Of a DNA stretch of 40,167 nt, positions 38,061 through 40,167 are shown piece after piece. The translations under genes were made by a program, and so were the position numbers. The notes beneath the pieces were generated by a model. That model did no database searches. It saw only the letters and a list, made by a program, of their open reading frames with translations, and had not been told where the DNA came from. The stretch covers positions 1 through 40,167 of the IMG/VR virus record IMGVR_UViG_3300008113_000128, one strand, 5' to 3'. The stretch comes from a virus. Each line of letters starts with the position of its first letter. The first letter of the stretch is position 1.

Positions 38061-38110
38061 GATTTCCCGTGCATAAAACCACGGGTTTTCTTTTTTCACC
38101 TTTATACTTT
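38061..38110 (+). repeat. Terminator-bearing direct repeat, copy B
   Basis: Near-identical to 37179-37227 over the whole length (hairpin CCCGTG/CACGGG, T-run, then TTTATACTTT). Copy A has no promoter directly upstream, whereas copy B sits directly after one. Confidence 0.85.
38066..38096 (+). terminator. Rho-independent terminator directly after a promoter
   Basis: CCCGTG at 38066 pairs with CACGGG at 38080-38085, followed by TTTTCTTTTTT. Being about three bases past the expected transcription start, it either ends the upstream transcript or attenuates the promoter's own transcript into a RNA of some 33 nt. Confidence 0.88.
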
Positions 38111-38121
38111 ATAGGAGATTT

Positions 38122-38289
38122 ATGTCTGACGAAAAGAATAAAAACTTAAAACAGTATTACAAGCTTTGGTGTGGTCATATTCAACTATCCAAAGTTGAAG
38201 GTAAGGTTCATGGAGAATCACGAATATATTGTGTGCAATGTAAAGATCACTCGACCGTTATAAAACAAAGTCCGAGTAGATGGGATTAA
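38122..38289 (+). CDS. 55-residue protein with Cys/His pairs
   Basis: The ATG at 38122 follows ATAGGAGATTT. The product MSDEKNKNLKQYYKLWCGHI, then HGESRIYCVQCKDHSTVIKQ, contains CGH and CVQC with a following His, the pattern of a small zinc ribbon. It ends one base before the helicase start, so the pair is probably co-translated and may act together. The function is unknown. Confidence 0.6.
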   Translation: MSDEKNKNLKQYYKLWCGHIQLSKVEGKVHGESRIYCVQCKDHSTVIKQSPSRWD

Positions 38290-38290
38290 T

Positions 38291-39469
38291 ATGGAACTTA
38301 TGCCTCATCAGAAAAAAGCGGTAGAAAATCTACGCAATGGTAAAATTTTGTATGGTGGTGTTGGTACTGGTAAATCACTAACAGCTTTAGCATATTACAT
38401 GAAAGCCGAAGCGCCAAAAGACATTTATATTATCACAACAGCGAAAAAGCGTGATAGTTTAGAATGGGAGAGAGAAGCTGCTAAACTTGGTATTGGTCCT
38501 CGAGTGGGCGCGACCGTTGCTGGACGTTTGATTGTTGACTCATGGAATAATATTAAAAAGTATATCAAAATGGAAGATGCTTTCTTCATATTTGACGAGC
38601 AGCGATTGGTTGGTAGTGGTGCATGGGTTAAAACATTTCTCAAAATAACAGCAAATAACGAATGGATATTACTAACGGCTACTCCTGGAGATACATGGTT
38701 GGATTATATTCCAGTATTTATCGCTAATGGTTTTTACCGTAATGCGACAGAGTTTAAACGCGAACATGTTATTTATGCACCATATACAAACTTCCCAAAA
38801 GTTCAAAGATATGTTGGTGAAGGTACGCTAGAGAAGTACCGCAACATGCTTCTTGTAGAAATGCCTTATCTAAAGCATACCACAAGACATGTCAACCATG
38901 TGATGGTTGAGTATGATAAAGAAAAATACACCAAACTTGTTAAGGAGCGTTGGAACATATTTGAAGATGAGCCGATTAAAGATGTCGGTGAGTTATTTCG
39001 ACTAATGCGAAAACTTGTAAATACTGATCAATCGCGTGTGCAGGCTCTGGACGAGCTTGTTCATAAACACCGTAAAGTTATTGTATTCTATAATTTTGAC
39101 TATGAGTTAGAGATATTAAGGACTTTTCACTGGGTTGCTAAAGTTGCAGAGTGGAACGGACATAAAAAAGAACCAATACCAGATCATGATTCATGGATAT
39201 ATTTAGTTCAATACACAGCAGGTGCTGAGGGTTGGAACTGTATAGAAACTGATTGTATGGTATTTTGGAGTCTTTCATACTCTTGGAAGAACGTTGAGCA
39301 AGCGCAAGGACGTATCGATCGGCTAAATACACCATTTAAAGATTTATATTATTACATGTTTATGTCAAATTCTTCTATAGATCAGGCCGTGAAAAAAGCG
39401 CTAGCCAACAAGCAAATCTTCAATGAGATGCAATATTACAAAGAAAACATGGAGCTTGTCAAAGTATGA
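38291..39469 (+). CDS. Superfamily 2 DNA helicase (SNF2/DEAD-like)
   Basis: The product has 392 residues. The Q-like start is MPHQKKAVENL. Walker A is GGVGTGKS (22-29). Motif II is DEQR (102-105) in place of DEAH. Motif III is LTATP (128-132). Motif VI is QAQGRIDR (337-344). The SAT-like segment and the arginine finger place it in SF2, close to the SNF2-like helicases often found in phage replication modules. It likely helps replication or recombination. The SF3 helicase within the polymerase fusion would do the fork unwinding. Confidence 0.88.
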   Translation: MELMPHQKKAVENLRNGKILYGGVGTGKSLTALAYYMKAEAPKDIYIITTAKKRDSLEWEREAAKLGIGPRVGATVAGRLIVDSWNNIKKYIKMEDAFFIFDEQRLVGSGAWVKTFLKITANNEWILLTATPGDTWLDYIPVFIANGFYRNATEFKREHVIYAPYTNFPKVQRYVGEGTLEKYRNMLLVEMPYLKHTTRHVNHVMVEYDKEKYTKLVKERWNIFEDEPIKDVGELFRLMRKLVNTDQSRVQALDELVHKHRKVIVFYNFDYELEILRTFHWVAKVAEWNGHKKEPIPDHDSWIYLVQYTAGAEGWNCIETDCMVFWSLSYSWKNVEQAQGRIDRLNTPFKDLYYYMFMSNSSIDQAVKKALANKQIFNEMQYYKENMELVKV

Positions 39470-39473
39470 CAAA

Positions 39474-39550
39474 TAGTTTGGCAAGGTCAAAAAGTGTAGG
39501 TACGCTGGGGTTATGGTGTATTTTATAACTTATTTGGCCTTGTCAAACTA
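39474..39550 (+). promoter_or_regulatory. Long inverted repeat after the helicase gene
   Basis: Arms of 18 bases, TAGTTTGGCAAGGTCAAA (39474-39491) and TTTGGCCTTGTCAAACTA (39533-39550), pair fully, with two G-U pairs. Inside, GTTAT pairs with ATAAC. The two deviations pair only in plus-strand RNA, so selection on a transcript is likely. A poly-T stretch lies about 20 bases beyond, so it could be a terminator-like 3' structure, or an origin/recognition site. Confidence 0.6.
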
Positions 39551-39594
39551 TCTTCAACAAATCTTTTTTATGTCATTAACATTATACTTACTAT

Positions 39595-39628
39595 ATACGC
39601 GGATGAGAAATAAGTATAATAGTATAAT
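39595..39628 (+). promoter_or_regulatory. Tandem TATAAT promoter candidate
   Basis: Two TATAAT boxes (39615-39620 and 39623-39628) precede the last full gene. ATACGC lies 14 bases upstream of the first, a weak echo of the repeated motif, but there is no ACAAC. A TTGACA at 39658 is downstream and not useful as a -35 box for them. Confidence 0.4.
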
Positions 39629-39684
39629 ATATAAAAAGTTTTTTTAAGTGTATTTTTTTGACAAATGACAAGAAAGGTATTTTT

Positions 39685-40125
39685 ATGCAAACTTTTGTGC
39701 CAGAAGGTCAAGATATTGTACTTGGCTTTAAACATCTAGATTATCGTCGACTAGGTAAACAAAGAGTAGAAGCTTGGCAAATCTTAAATAGTATTAGAGG
39801 TATTGATAATCACGGTAATGCACTATTGACTCGTGGGTGGATTTCACATCCGGCAACAAAAATGTGGTCAGAATATCCAAGAGCACTAGCCTACTACGGA
39901 ATACTTTGCTGCGAAGAATGGTTAAATAGAGGATATCGCGACTCTTTATTGGAGCGTTTCGGAGATGTTTATGAAATGCTAAAATTTGAAGATCCGTCTA
40001 TGCCACCCTTTCTAGATGATATTATGGAATCACACAGATCAAATTTAATTAGAAAATATCCAGAATACTACATTCCAATTTGGCCAAACACCCCAAATAA
40101 TTTGCCATATGTGTGGCCGATATAA
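39685..40125 (+). CDS. MSMEG_6728-like / pyrimidine-dimer-glycosylase-related protein
   Basis: The product has 146 residues from the ATG at 39685 behind GAAAGGTATT. The key stretch LDYRRLGKQRVEAWQIL, then GWISHPATKMWSEYPRALAYYGILCCEEW, matches a protein family shared by actinobacteria and their phages and related to pyrimidine dimer DNA glycosylases. RRLGKQRVE and HPATKMW hold the conserved basic and aromatic residues. A DNA-repair or DNA-binding function is likely but not proven. Its presence supports an actinobacterial host. Confidence 0.7.
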   Translation: MQTFVPEGQDIVLGFKHLDYRRLGKQRVEAWQILNSIRGIDNHGNALLTRGWISHPATKMWSEYPRALAYYGILCCEEWLNRGYRDSLLERFGDVYEMLKFEDPSMPPFLDDIMESHRSNLIRKYPEYYIPIWPNTPNNLPYVWPI

Positions 40126-40135
40126 AAGGAGAAAA

Positions 40136-40167
40136 ATGTTTAACGTTTACACCCCTAAAAAAAGAGA
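40136..40167 (+). CDS. Start of a further gene (partial)
   Basis: The ATG at 40136 follows AAAAGGAGAAAA, and the frame is open to the right edge (MFNVYTPKKR). Ten residues are too few to classify. It shows that the operon continues. Confidence 0.5.
   Translation, partial: MFNVYTPKKR

Noticed and set aside
1-40167. Integration module or attachment site next to the tRNAs
   Set aside because: No integrase, excisionase or repressor was found anywhere in the window, and the tRNAs are complete and appear phage-borne.

Overview
The window is a near-complete stretch of a tailed-phage genome (Caudoviricetes, siphovirus morphotype). Every supported gene lies on the plus strand. The DNA is AT-rich, starts are often TTG or GTG behind strong Shine-Dalgarno (SD) sites, and many genes overlap as ATGA. 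Several families I recognise from actinobacterial phages are present: an r1t-type holin, an M15 lysin, a protease-capsid fusion, proteins with the HAGVKGMRWG motif, DUF6353 proteins and an MSMEG_6728-like protein. A secreted transglycosylase has a poly-threonine linker of the kind common in actinobacterial envelope proteins. A low-GC actinobacterial host is therefore my inference, not something the sequence proves. I see no integrase, excisionase, repressor or CRISPR array, so a lytic or non-integrating lifestyle is likelier.

Layout. 1-2652: tail fibres with a collagen-like stalk and an S74 self-cleaving chaperone domain. 2690-8462: packaging and connector genes (DNA-binding or small-terminase candidate, HNH nuclease, head-tail connector, large terminase, portal) with two HAGVKGMRWG-type proteins on either side of the terminase. 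8455-12548: protease/scaffold/capsid fusion, head closure, tail terminator, major tail protein and tail chaperone. 12564-15826: a second tail-tube-like protein, two fibre proteins, an M15 lysin and a gp10-like protein. 15840-22571: tape measure, distal tail and tail-tip proteins. 22573-23234: lysis membrane proteins.

23.2-25.8 kb is an array of very small genes, mostly with private promoters and terminators. 25.8-32.7 kb is an operon of phage-specific proteins ending in a 1248-residue protein that joins an SF3 helicase, an archaeo-eukaryotic-type primase and an exonuclease/family B DNA polymerase. 32.7-40.2 kb mixes small replication-associated and unknown genes with an SF2 helicase, four tRNAs (Leu-UAA, Lys-UUU, Ile-UAU, CAU) and unusually rich RNA structure.

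Three non-coding signals stand out. (i) A promoter motif repeats about ten times with a fixed architecture: a TTCGCA-like box, exactly 14 bp, then a TATAAT-like box, with ACAAC just upstream of the latter. (ii) A compact H-type pseudoknot occurs four times between 34.5 and 36.5 kb, with compensatory changes in both stems; two copies sit directly before a tRNA or a tRNA-like element. (iii) A highly structured untranslated region of about 340 nt fills 34.2-34.55 kb. Several of the promoters are followed at once by terminator-like hairpins, which suggests leader attenuation or small RNAs. Highly expressed genes (capsid, major tail protein, some microproteins) use much more GC-rich codons than the rest, and the switch occurs inside the protease-capsid fusion near an internal start codon.
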